A stretch of 10,288 nt of DNA from Alkalibacter sp964582705 (GCA_964582705.1 CAZOTE010000074.1:1-10288), one strand, 5' to 3'. Counted from the first letter of the stretch, positions 1 to 6,026 are shown. Numbers and translations: made by a program. The notes: generated from the letters alone by a model not told the origin.

Positions 1-331
1 TCCAAATATTTGTATGTGTTTTAGAGAACCACTCAACCCTATTTGTCTTTTTTTTAAGGAGTAAGTACTCAACGGACATTTCAGCCAATGCCTTTTCTTT
101 TCTAAGGAGCTACTTTTGAAGCTCAACGTATTCCTCGGGTGTTACCTCATCTTGATCCTTAGTTTTTGACTGTTTTGTTTTAAGGCGGCTGATGGCACCT
201 GCCTCCACAAGATCTTCGATTTCTTTGAGATCAGATAAATGGAGGCCGTATTCACCTCGAGTACGAAGGTAGATTTCGAATTTTGTTTTTGCAGTCAATC
301 GTCGCTGTTTTTTTCTGCCATTAATGCTCAT
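1..331 (-). pseudogene. Broken transposase orfA remnant (HTH protein, IS3-type-like)
   Basis: Read on the minus strand from the ATG at 329-331, this gives a basic protein starting MSINGRKKQRRLTAKTKFEIY, which looks like the helix-turn-helix OrfA of IS3-like two-ORF insertion sequences. After 73 codons there is a TAG (110-112). The same frame then continues without another stop to the window edge, reading LLRKEKALAEMSVEYLLLKKK. That is the usual charged, leucine-rich end of such OrfA proteins, so the TAG most likely replaced a GAG glutamate codon. The stretch between the basic N-terminus and GLHLSDL also looks shorter than usual, suggesting a small internal deletion (inference). No orfB is in the window. 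An AGGAG lies only 1 nt before the ATG. The family assignment is from memory of similar proteins and is moderate; that the gene is non-functional is fairly safe. Confidence 0.6.
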
Positions 332-455
332 TCTCCTATTGGGGATATTTTATCATTTAACGGCATTTGTTGCTAATGATTGCGACATTATTCAGCTTAA
401 CATATCGGGAGCATGATATATTTATTATAGAAATGATAAATTCATATATGAAATA

Positions 456-485
456 ATCCAATACAAAAAAATCCAATACAAAAAA
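456..485. repeat. 15-bp tandem duplication upstream of rnfD
   Basis: The unit ATCCAATACAAAAAA occurs twice head to tail (456-470 and 471-485), and a third start, ATC, follows. It lies just ahead of the ribosome binding site of the rnfD-like gene, so it probably sits in the leader or promoter region. It looks like a replication-slippage duplication. Confidence 0.85.
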
Positions 486-508
486 ATCATTGAATAGGGG
501 GAAGCACT

Positions 509-1378
509 ATGATGAAAATGTTTCGTAGCATGATAATGGCACTGATGCCGGCTACTCTATTAGCTGTTTATTTTTTTCGTGAGAAGGCAGTCTTGCTTGT
601 TTTAGTTGGTGTAGCGGTTGCGGTGGGTTCTGAAGCAGCTTTTCAGTTTGTTTTCAAAAGGAAATATACTTATAAAGATGGCAGCGCGGCCGCAACAGGG
701 TTGCTTTTAGCTTTGTCAGTTTCCCCATCTACGCCTTTATATGTCATAGCCGCTGCCGCTGCAGTAGGCATTGTCATTGGAAAGCAGGCTTTTGGCGGAT
801 TCCCTAAAAATCTCTTTAATCCAGCACTTTTTGGAAGGCTTTTTCTGGTATTGGCATTTCCAACTGCTCTATCTCCCTGGTTGACGCCTGTGGATATGGT
901 GTCATCTGCAACGCCGTTGCAGATATTCAGAGAATCTGGGATGACGACACCGATTTTAAACCTGTTCATTGGTAATATTGCGGGAAGCATAGGGGAAGTG
1001 TCGTCATTGGCACTTTTACTGGGAGCTTCATATCTGATATATAAAAAATATGCCAATTGGAGAATACCGGCGAGCTGCCTTTCTGCAGTTGCTGTTGTAG
1101 CTTTGTTAAACGGTCAAAATCCATTTTTTCACATATTTTCAGGCAGTGTACTTCTCGGAGCGTTTTTTATGGCTACTGACCCTGTAACTTCTCCGAAATC
1201 TGACAGCGGTCGATACATTTTTGGGGCAGGAGTAGGTTTGATTGTAATGTCTATTAGATTATGGGGATGGGTTCCTGAAGGAACTACCTTTGCAATACTT
1301 GGCATGAACTATTTTGTTCCTTTTATCAACAGTGAAATGGCGCGGATTAAATCGGGGAAAGTCAAGAAAGAAGAATAA
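509..1378 (+). CDS. rnfD: RnfD/NqrB-family membrane subunit (orphan RnfD)
   Basis: This is a 289-residue polytopic membrane protein of the NQR2/RnfD/RnfE family, the membrane flavin subunit that in Rnf complexes links ferredoxin:NAD+ electron transfer to ion pumping. The family signatures are in order: a DGSAAATGLLLAL segment (57-69), KQAFGGFPKNLFNPA (92-106), SSATPL (132-137), GSIGEVSSLALL (near 159-170) and a GAFFMATDPVTSP segment near 218-230. Thr135 in SSATPL is at the position where the family carries covalently bound FMN. Length is close to, slightly below, that of usual RnfD proteins. The start is set by AGGGGGA at 496-502, 6 nt before the ATG; a second ATG follows directly. No rnfC, G, E, A or B is next to it: the upstream neighbour is a transposase remnant and a terminator follows. 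Its partner subunits, if any, must be elsewhere. The family is certain; the function of a lone copy is not. Confidence 0.93.
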   Translation: MMKMFRSMIMALMPATLLAVYFFREKAVLLVLVGVAVAVGSEAAFQFVFKRKYTYKDGSAAATGLLLALSVSPSTPLYVIAAAAAVGIVIGKQAFGGFPKNLFNPALFGRLFLVLAFPTALSPWLTPVDMVSSATPLQIFRESGMTTPILNLFIGNIAGSIGEVSSLALLLGASYLIYKKYANWRIPASCLSAVAVVALLNGQNPFFHIFSGSVLLGAFFMATDPVTSPKSDSGRYIFGAGVGLIVMSIRLWGWVPEGTTFAILGMNYFVPFINSEMARIKSGKVKKEE

Positions 1379-1389
1379 CGTGAGTGTAT

Positions 1390-1440
1390 AATAAAGACCT
1401 CAAAAACCCTTTGTATTAATGGATTTCGAGGTCTTTATTT
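1390..1440. terminator. Terminator after rnfD, probably bidirectional
   Basis: ATAAAGACCTC (1391-1401) pairs perfectly with GAGGTCTTTAT (1428-1438), and A1390-T1439 extends the stem. The tail is A/T-rich on both sides. It starts 12 nt after the rnfD stop codon and lies between two converging genes, so it could serve both strands. Confidence 0.85.
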
Positions 1441-1538
1441 GAGTAATTGAAGTTAATCTGCCGATTGATACTTAGAATGGTTTCATATGATGATATCAAA
1501 GGACAGATGACTCTCATAAGTCTTCCATCCTTCCGAAA

Positions 1539-2192
1539 TCAGTATTTCTGTTCTAATACATTCAGGAACTTATCCATCCTGCTATGCTTATTACTGGTAT
1601 GCGTAGTTTTTTTTGCTATGGCATTGCTGACTTCGATCGGCGTCAGCTCAATGGACATAGCCTTCATGCCGCACTCTTGATATTCGTAAGCCATTCTAAA
1701 TATCTTCATGGCATCTTCAGAAGTTTTACCTAAACGTTTGTAGCCACCATGTGTGCCTAAAGTCTGCCATCCAGAAATGGCACCTACGTGTCCATAAACA
1801 ATTATGTGGTTATTTGCTACAAACTCCAGTGTCTCGTTGTTGATACCCATAGGCAATATGGAATCCGCTCCTGCCATATGAAACTTAGAAAAGTTTGCCA
1901 GCGCAGCTTCCTTTGATACAAATGCAATCGTATCAGTTACATAATTGATATGGATATGCGGTGCGACACTACGATGTTCTCCAATCCATTCTATTAAGCG
2001 TTTTAGCGCTTCCTCAGGTCCTAGCCGACCACCAGATGGAGGCAGACGGCAAATGTCTACTCCGGCCATTTCAGCAGCCATCGTAAAAATCGGTCCCAGC
2101 ATACTTGGGCAATGCTGCACAATATGAATGCCATCATTTTTCAGCTTTTGCAGATAATGAATTGTTTTACGTCTTTTTTGTGCAAGTGACAT
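1539..2192 (-). pseudogene. PanB-like (ketopantoate hydroxymethyltransferase-related) gene, frameshifted
   Basis: The reading frame resembles the PanB branch of the PEP mutase/isocitrate lyase superfamily. It contains AGVD, then YGHVG, GGYKRLGKTSEDA and MSIELTP, matching PanB's GH(L/V)G, GGYkvqGkt and the glutamate of its VLE motif. The expected following segment IPTIGIGAG is missing from the open frame, which ends TTHTSNK... . Removing one A from the A8 run (complement of T8 at 1607-1614) gives KKLRIPVISIAG, a clear match, but that frame also stops soon. The metal-binding GDSLG and the later aspartate region of true PanB are replaced (PPSGG, HIHINYV), so this was a divergent relative rather than a normal pantothenate enzyme. 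The chosen start is the ATG at 2190-2192; 14 further codons upstream run into mobile-element sequence and lack homology. No good ribosome binding site is seen, so the 5' end may also be lost. Confidence 0.6.
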
Positions 2193-2262
2193 CTTGGGAA
2201 TTGGACTGCAAAAAAGGGGACACTTCACAACCAACCGTCAAAACTGACATTAAGGGTGTATA

Positions 2263-2283
2263 AAAGCATCCTTAAGATGCTTT
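2263..2283 (-). terminator. Hairpin overlapping the transposase stop codon
   Basis: AAAGCATC (2263-2270) pairs perfectly with GATGCTTT (2276-2283) around a 5-nt loop that contains part of the transposase stop codon. It may be the terminator or the structured end of the old mobile element. The tail on the minus strand is not T-rich enough to be sure. Confidence 0.35.
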
Positions 2284-2660
2284 AGGATTTATGAAGTCTA
2301 GGATCTCCGGGTAGATGTTCTGATACTTGGGAATCGACTTGATCAGCTCATAACCTTTGTTGCAGAGGTTATCTGCCTGGCTTGCAGTGATATTGCCAAG
2401 GATCTTGCAGATCTCCTTGTAGGTAAAATCGCAAAGGCAGCGCATCAAAAAGGCAGATAGGCTCTTGCATCTGAAAGGCTGCGGTTGTATTTGATATTGA
2501 TGAAGTTGGGGATTTTTGTTTTAAGCGCTACTTCTACTGCTTTTAAGGTCTCTTCAGGGGAATATCCTTGTAGATTACGACTCTCTCGCTTTTGTAAGAG
2601 TATTTATCGTTTTTGACATAATCGTTTATGAGCTTAAAGTATTTTTCCTTTTGTGGACAA
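2272..2660 (-). pseudogene. C-terminal fragment of RayT-like (Y1) transposase, frameshifted
   Basis: On the minus strand three collinear pieces in different frames form one protein. The first reads KEKYFKLINDYVKNDKYSYK...VVIYKDIP (about 2655-2560). The second reads PEETLKAVEVALKTKIPNF...NRSLSDAR (about 2556-2466). The third reads LSAFLMRCLCDFTYKEICK and continues to the TAA at 2272-2274. The last piece is a helix-turn-helix-like C-terminal tail (FTYKEICKILGNITASQ) of the kind found on long clostridial RayT/Y1 transposases. Two frameshifts, near 2558 and near 2463, and the absence of the N-terminal HUH domain with its catalytic tyrosine show that the gene is dead. Homology was judged by eye only. 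Confidence 0.55.
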
Positions 2661-2715
2661 GCACCAGGGACGGTTCCTATTTTCTATAAGCTATCTTCAA
2701 CTTGAGGTGAATAAG

Positions 2716-2772
2716 ATGCCAAGATTAGCTAGAAAATCTAGCCCCACAAGCTGTTGCCATATAAGGCTAAGG
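2716..2772 (+). pseudogene. N-terminal stub of a RayT-like transposase
   Basis: A good ribosome binding site (GAGGTG, 2704-2709) precedes an ATG whose first codons read MPRLARKSSPT and then CCHIRLR before a TGA. This matches the standard start of REP-associated Y1 transposases (MPRxARxxSxTGxYHVMLRG); the TGA replaces the glycine codon expected after R. Homology is lost right after the stop, so only the first ~19 codons remain. It faces away from the C-terminal remnant at 2272-2660, with the GGGACGGTTCC motif between them. It is therefore either a second copy inserted into the first or one copy rearranged by inversion. The match is short, hence moderate confidence. Confidence 0.5.
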
Positions 2773-2805
2773 TGACATTCCCTAATTGATCTACAAAATC
2801 GATAT

Positions 2806-2834
2806 AACGGGTGTAGATATGCACCCGTTTTTTT
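2806..2834 (+). terminator. Strong rho-independent terminator
   Basis: AACGGGTG (2806-2813) pairs with CACCCGTT (2822-2829) around an 8-nt loop, followed by an unbroken T run to 2834. No intact plus-strand gene lies upstream, so it is probably left over from a deleted gene or shields degV from antisense transcription. An upstream ATCTACA (2789-2795) could pair with TGTAGAT (2812-2818) and compete with this stem. Confidence 0.85.
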
Positions 2835-2907
2835 CATCGGCATGATAAATTTATTAATCAATAACAGTATCGTAAGACAATCAAAACAAAATAATCTAAA
2901 GAAAACT

Positions 2908-2928
2908 AATCCACCGGCATGGAGGATT
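2908..2928 (-). terminator. Possible terminator after degV
   Basis: On the minus strand, AATCC at one end pairs with GGATT at the other, with an inner C/G stem, one A-A mismatch and a 3-nt loop. A T-rich run (TTTTCTTT) follows about 5 nt downstream. It lies about 43 nt past the degV stop. The stem is short and the tail is not continuous. Confidence 0.45.
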
Positions 2929-2971
2929 TCAAGTGCTTTAGCTAAAACGAGTAAATAGAATGGTAGTCGAA

Positions 2972-3925
2972 TTATCTTTTATTTGAGAACTTCTGAAGGA
3001 AGGCATCTTTCATTTCCATCAATGTTTCCATTTCGTTGATTAGCAGGTTATCCTTTCGATTACCTGTTTCCATGAAGAACATAGATAGTCCCCCTGGGCC
3101 TACATGTGTCCCTACCGCTACTCCCATTTGCATTATGTAGATATCCCCTTTGAATGAAGTCTCTTCTTGAAGCTTGGTTTTCAGATTTTCAGCATAGCTC
3201 TTATCTGTAGTATACCCGATGATTATGAAATCGGTGAGGGCTTCATCATTTCGCTTATCGAATTCCTTAATATAGTGTGTCAGAACTTTTTTTCGACCTC
3301 GTTCCTTTGCCACAATGGCACCCTTGGCATCTTTCATTGACATGATTGGCTTCAGCTTCAGCATCTTACCGATAATAGCACTGGCACCGGAAAGCCTTCC
3401 GCTTCTGATGAGGTGATCTAGATCATCTACAGTGAGAAAATGCTTCACATTGGTTTTAAAGGTTTCATTGAAGTCGATGAGTTCCTGATAAGTTGCGTGC
3501 TTATCTCGAAGGCGAGCACTCTTTAAAATGAGCCATCCGCTTCCATGGCTCATGCATTTGGAATCGACTACATGAATTTTGATTTTAGAATCAGGGAATT
3601 CCTCATAGAAATAGCTCTTAGCTAAAACAGCGGACTGATAGGAACCGCTGGTACCGCTGGACATGCAGATGCAGAGGATTTCCGTGTAGCCATTATCTAC
3701 AGCTTCCTTTATGATGTCCACAAATGACGCGGGACTTGGCATGCCTGTGGTAGGGGGATTCTCCAGGTTTTCCATCATACTATAAAACTGATCCGCGGTG
3801 ATGTCGATGCGGTCACGATATGTTTTGCCATCTATGGTCACGGTGAGGGGAGCTATACTGATGTCATATTTCTTAAGCATTTCTTCGGAAAGGTCGCAGG
3901 TTGAATCTGCCATTATTTTTATCAT
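2972..3925 (-). CDS. DegV-family (FakB-type) fatty-acid-binding protein
   Basis: This is a 317-residue cytoplasmic protein of the DegV family. FakB members bind a fatty acid and present it to the FakA kinase for phosphorylation, feeding exogenous fatty acids into phospholipids. Visible landmarks are the N-terminal MADSTCDL, the TTGMPSPASF loop (59-68), the SSGTSGSYQSA fatty-acid-pocket motif (89-99), HLIRSGRLSG (171-180) and GKMLKLKPI (186-194). It is somewhat longer than the usual ~280 residues because of a charged C-terminal tail after GLSMFF. The ATG at 3923-3925 is chosen because GGAG lies 6 nt before it; a TTG four codons upstream overlaps that site. No fakA homologue is next to it. A promoter with an inverted repeat lies upstream. 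The family is certain; the ligand is unknown. Confidence 0.93.
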   Translation of the reverse strand: MIKIMADSTCDLSEEMLKKYDISIAPLTVTIDGKTYRDRIDITADQFYSMMENLENPPTTGMPSPASFVDIIKEAVDNGYTEILCICMSSGTSGSYQSAVLAKSYFYEEFPDSKIKIHVVDSKCMSHGSGWLILKSARLRDKHATYQELIDFNETFKTNVKHFLTVDDLDHLIRSGRLSGASAIIGKMLKLKPIMSMKDAKGAIVAKERGRKKVLTHYIKEFDKRNDEALTDFIIIGYTTDKSYAENLKTKLQEETSFKGDIYIMQMGVAVGTHVGPGGLSMFFMETGNRKDNLLINEMETLMEMKDAFLQKFSNKR

Positions 3926-3974
3926 TTTTTTCTCCAATCTTAATTTTTATCGAAAGTTATTCTCCATTACGATA

Positions 3975-4003
3975 ACCATATGTTAATAGTTTCGGATTGT
4001 CAA
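3975..4003 (-). promoter_or_regulatory. Promoter of degV
   Basis: On the minus strand TTGACA (3998-4003) is followed by a 17-bp spacer and TATGGT (3975-3980). The -10 box lies about 50 nt upstream of the ATG, giving a leader of roughly 40 nt. This is a strong sigma-A-type match with the right spacing. Confidence 0.75.
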
Positions 4004-4015
4004 TACGAAACTATT
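3985..4015. promoter_or_regulatory. Perfect inverted repeat over the degV -35 box (candidate operator)
   Basis: AATAGTTTCG (3985-3994) and CGAAACTATT (4006-4015) are exact inverted copies separated by 11 nt. The half-site centres are 21 bp apart, two helical turns, as expected for a dimeric regulator. The -35 hexamer lies in the gap, so binding would block RNA polymerase. The motif does not match the FabT or FapR sites I know, so the regulator is unknown. Confidence 0.6.
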
Positions 4016-4202
4016 CAGTCATGCTTTAGCTCCAAAAAAATCTATCAGAGGTTCATGTGGATTAACAGTGATTATTTCAAAATGATCAAAATTGTATAGT
4101 AAGATTAAAGTAGAGAAGATATAGACAAGAAGATTTTATTTTAAGAGTTTGCGTTAAATAATTAATGCGAAATTAAGACATATAATAATTTCCCCAAATT
4201 AA

Positions 4203-4233
4203 TTGACATTCACGTTGCGTAATGGTTTATAGT
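4203..4233 (+). promoter_or_regulatory. MerR-type promoter with 19-bp spacer
   Basis: TTGACA (4203-4208) and TATAGT (4228-4233) are separated by 19 bp, longer than the optimal 17. That is the hallmark of promoters activated by MerR-family proteins, which untwist the spacer. The spacer contains an imperfect dyad around ACGTTGCGT (4212-4220). The expected start site is only about 14 nt before the ATG, so the leader is barely longer than the ribosome binding site. It points to autoregulation by the gene that follows. Confidence 0.8.
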
Positions 4234-4253
4234 TGTTAGCAGGGAGGTGTGAT

Positions 4254-5009
4254 ATGGAGTATACCATTAACAAGCTAGCAAAATTGGCAGGAGTCAGTAC
4301 GCGGACTCTTCGGTATTATGATGAATTGAATCTGCTTTGCCCTGCACGCATTAGTTCAAACGGATACCGGGTTTACGGACAAAAGGAAATTGACCTACTA
4401 AAGCAGATCCTCTTATATCGTGAATTGGGCGTGCCGCTGGAAGAAATTAAAAAGATTTTGTCGTCAAAGGACTTTGACGGACATATGGCATTAGAGAATC
4501 ATTTGTCAGCACTACGTGCAAAACAAAGACAGCTAAGCTTATTAATTGACAATGTAGAAAAGACCATTAAAGAATTAAAGGGGGAAATTATTATGAGCGA
4601 TCAGGAAAAATTTGAAGGCTTTATTAAAAAGCAAATTGATGATAATGAGAAACAGTACGGTGAGGAGATACGATCAAAGTACGGCAATGATAAAGTTGAC
4701 CGAGCCAACAATAAGCTGATGAGCATGAGCAAAGAGCAACATGGCGAATTAGAAAACCTGACAGATGAGTTGAATAAAACATTAAAAGCAGCTTTTGAAC
4801 AGGGAGATCCATCTAGTGAGCTGGCACAAAAAACTTACGAGCTTCATAAAAAATGGCTGTGTTTTTATTGGGATAGTTACAATAAAGAGGCTCATATGGG
4901 TGTGGCCCAGATGTACGTGGATGATTCACGGTTTACCAAATATTATGACAAAATAGCGGTTGGATGTGCTGCTTTTCTGAGAGATGTCGTATTTATAAAT
5001 TGTGAATGA
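4254..5009 (+). CDS. MerR-family regulator with TipAS antibiotic-recognition domain
   Basis: This is a 251-residue, TipAL-like transcription activator. Residues 3-70 form the MerR winged-helix DNA-binding domain (YTINKLAKLAGVSTRTLRYYD, then NGYRVYG). A predicted coiled-coil linker follows at about 75-110, and then a TipAS-type all-helical ligand domain at about 117-249 ending CAAFLRDVVF. In Streptomyces TipAL this domain binds thiopeptide antibiotics and activates transcription; relatives respond to various drugs, so the ligand here is unknown. The ATG at 4254 is chosen because AGGGAGGTG (4241-4249) precedes it and the motif starts immediately; upstream TTG options lie before this site. The promoter has the 19-bp spacer typical of MerR autoregulation. 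A second ATG with its own ribosome binding site occurs at codon 114. No transporter gene is adjacent. Confidence 0.92.
   Translation: MEYTINKLAKLAGVSTRTLRYYDELNLLCPARISSNGYRVYGQKEIDLLKQILLYRELGVPLEEIKKILSSKDFDGHMALENHLSALRAKQRQLSLLIDNVEKTIKELKGEIIMSDQEKFEGFIKKQIDDNEKQYGEEIRSKYGNDKVDRANNKLMSMSKEQHGELENLTDELNKTLKAAFEQGDPSSELAQKTYELHKKWLCFYWDSYNKEAHMGVAQMYVDDSRFTKYYDKIAVGCAAFLRDVVFINCE
4579..4595 (+). promoter_or_regulatory. Internal ribosome binding site and start for a short TipAS isoform
   Basis: AGGGGGAA (4579-4586) lies 8 nt upstream of an in-frame ATG (4593-4595, Met114), exactly at the boundary between the MerR DNA-binding part and the TipAS domain. It would produce a 138-residue ligand-binding-only protein. 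In Streptomyces tipA such an internal start is known to make TipAS. Its use here is inferred. Confidence 0.6.
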
Positions 5010-5061
5010 CAATTAATAAAATGCAAATGATTGTATAAATCAATAGCAACCATACGTAAGA

Positions 5062-5090
5062 TTGACTGCGCGAAAAGCAAGTAATAAAAT
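5062..5090 (+). promoter_or_regulatory. Promoter of the DUF2200 gene
   Basis: TTGACT (5062-5067), a 17-bp spacer and TAAAAT (5085-5090) make a good sigma-A-type promoter about 65 nt before the start codon. Confidence 0.7.
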
Positions 5091-5155
5091 ATAAGCATGA
5101 TAGCAATAAAATTCAAATAAAAAAGCAACAATAATATTTACAGGAGGAATTCGCT

Positions 5156-5506
5156 ATGACTAAGCCTAAGATATACGCGATGAGCTTTGCAAGCGTATAC
5201 CCGCATTATGTCGCAAAAGCAGAAAAAAAGGGACGGACTAAATCTGAAGTAGATGAAATCATCTGTTGGCTTACCGGGTATAGCCAAGAAGATTTAGAGA
5301 ATAAAATTGAAAATGAGATAGACTTTGAGACGTTTTTTTCAGAGGCTCCCCGATTGAACCCTTCGCGGACTTTGATTAAAGGAGTAATCTGCGGCATCAG
5401 GGTAGAAAATATTGAAGAACCATTGATGCAGGAAATTCGTTATTTAGATAAGCTGATTGACGAATTGGCAAAAGGAAAAGCGATGGAGAAAATTTTACGC
5501 AAATAA
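5156..5506 (+). CDS. DUF2200 family protein
   Basis: This is a small soluble 116-residue protein that matches the DUF2200 family along its length. The conserved N-terminal MSFASVYPHYVAKAEKKGR is followed by EVDEIICWLTGYS, a central DFETFF.EAP..NPSR segment and a C-terminal EIRYLDKLIDELAKGKAMEKILRK. The biochemical role of the family is not known to me. There is no signal peptide or membrane segment. AGGAGG (5142-5147) lies 8 nt before the ATG and a good promoter sits upstream, so it is probably its own transcription unit. It converges on ywbE, with 46 nt between the two stop codons and no clear terminator there. The family is confident; the function is unknown. Confidence 0.9.
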   Translation: MTKPKIYAMSFASVYPHYVAKAEKKGRTKSEVDEIICWLTGYSQEDLENKIENEIDFETFFSEAPRLNPSRTLIKGVICGIRVENIEEPLMQEIRYLDKLIDELAKGKAMEKILRK

Positions 5507-5552
5507 CTACCGAGCAGGCATGAAAGCCCGCCCGATAACTTGTAAGGTGCAC

Positions 5553-5747
5553 TTAATCGATGATTTCCTTAACTCGTCCTACCTGGCCATCTGCAAGCAT
5601 GACTTTAATCCCGTGAGGGTGGCGGGGACTGTTGGTAAGGATTTTGGCCACAGTCCCTTCCGTGAGTTTGCCGGAGCGCTGATCTGCTTTAAGCACTATC
5701 TTAACTCTAGTTCCTATGGTAATGTTGCTTCTGTCCTGTCCGTTCAT
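5553..5747 (-). CDS. ywbE: YwbE family protein (DUF2196)
   Basis: This is a 64-residue protein matching YwbE of Bacillus over its whole length: MNGQDR, then IGTRVKIVLKADQRSGKLTEGTVAKILTN with the hallmark HPHGIKVML and DGQVGRVKEI. The compact, beta-rich, KOW-like composition suggests a small nucleic-acid- or ribosome-associated fold, but that is inference; the function is not established. The start ATG is preceded on the minus strand by AAGGATG with suitable spacing (complement at 5754-5760). TATAAT-like boxes occur just upstream on that strand (around 5764 and 5780), but no convincing -35 was found. It stands alone, convergent with the DUF2200 gene and divergent from rnk. Confidence 0.92.
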   Translation of the reverse strand: MNGQDRSNITIGTRVKIVLKADQRSGKLTEGTVAKILTNSPRHPHGIKVMLADGQVGRVKEIID

Positions 5748-5934
5748 AGTTCACATCCTTGTATTATAAGAGCATAGTGGATTATAACGGCTATATTCTT
5801 ATTTATTTTGGTACTAAAAGAAAGCAAGTTTCAATTATATTTATATTATAAAGGAAACATGCAATGAATCAAAGCACTTGAGGGCGATATTATAGTCTGT
5901 TTAGAATTTGATTGATGAAAAGAAAACGTTTTTA

Positions 5935-5943
5935 TGGTATGAT
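5935..5943 (+). promoter_or_regulatory. Extended -10 promoter of rnk
   Basis: TGG followed by TATGAT (5938-5943) forms an extended -10 element. A TTGATG (5912-5917) upstream is 20 bp away, too far for a standard -35, so the TG motif probably compensates. Transcription would begin near 5950, right before a stem-loop. Confidence 0.55.
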
Positions 5944-5952
5944 AGATACACG

Positions 5953-5983
5953 GATAACCTGGATTTTTTAAGTTCAGGTTATC
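5953..5983 (+). promoter_or_regulatory. 5' stem-loop in the rnk leader (attenuator or mRNA-stabilising hairpin)
   Basis: GATAACCTG (5953-5961) pairs perfectly with CAGGTTATC (5975-5983), and two inner pairs (G-U, A-U) can add to it. A T-rich stretch (TTTCTATATTT) follows. Placed within a few bases of the predicted start site and about 45 nt before the rnk start, it could be a weak terminator/attenuator or a 5' stabilising hairpin. Confidence 0.6.
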
Positions 5984-6026
5984 TTTCTATATTTGAAGAT
6001 ATGTTTAAATAACAGGAGGAATAAAA

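Larger units (their letters stand above)
2214..2680 (-). mobile_element. Decayed RayT/Y1-transposase (IS200-like, REP-associated) element
   Basis: This region holds the C-terminal half of a RayT-like transposase gene and flanking motifs that often mark such elements in Clostridia. A GGGGACACTTC motif lies at about 2216-2226 beyond the 3' end of the gene, and an AGGGACGGTTCC motif at about 2667-2678 beyond its truncated 5' end. Small hairpins at 2237-2248 and 2263-2283 are consistent with a subterminal hairpin end. The N-terminal catalytic HUH/Y1 half is absent, so the element cannot move by itself. Exact boundaries are inferred. Confidence 0.5.

Noticed and set aside
670..1056. 128-codon open frame on the minus strand
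   Set aside because: It lies entirely antisense to the strongly conserved rnfD-like gene and has no domain-like sequence.
1447..1680. 77-codon plus-strand frame with a hydrophobic stretch
   Set aside because: It is antisense to the end of the PanB-like pseudogene, has no ribosome binding site, and its hydrophobicity is a by-product of the opposite frame.
1945..2127. 60-codon plus-strand frame
   Set aside because: It is a shadow of the PanB-like gene with no start signal.
2191..2234. Upstream start for the PanB-like protein
   Set aside because: The extra codons read into the mobile-element end motif GGGGACACTT and show no homology.
3926..3937. TTG start for degV four codons upstream
   Set aside because: It overlaps the only ribosome binding site, which is correctly spaced for the ATG at 3925.
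3798..3986. 62-codon plus-strand frame
   Set aside because: It is antisense to the degV start and promoter with no independent support.
5457..5777. 106-codon plus-strand frame overlapping the DUF2200 end and covering ywbE antisense
   Set aside because: ywbE on the other strand has clear full-length family similarity, and this frame has none.
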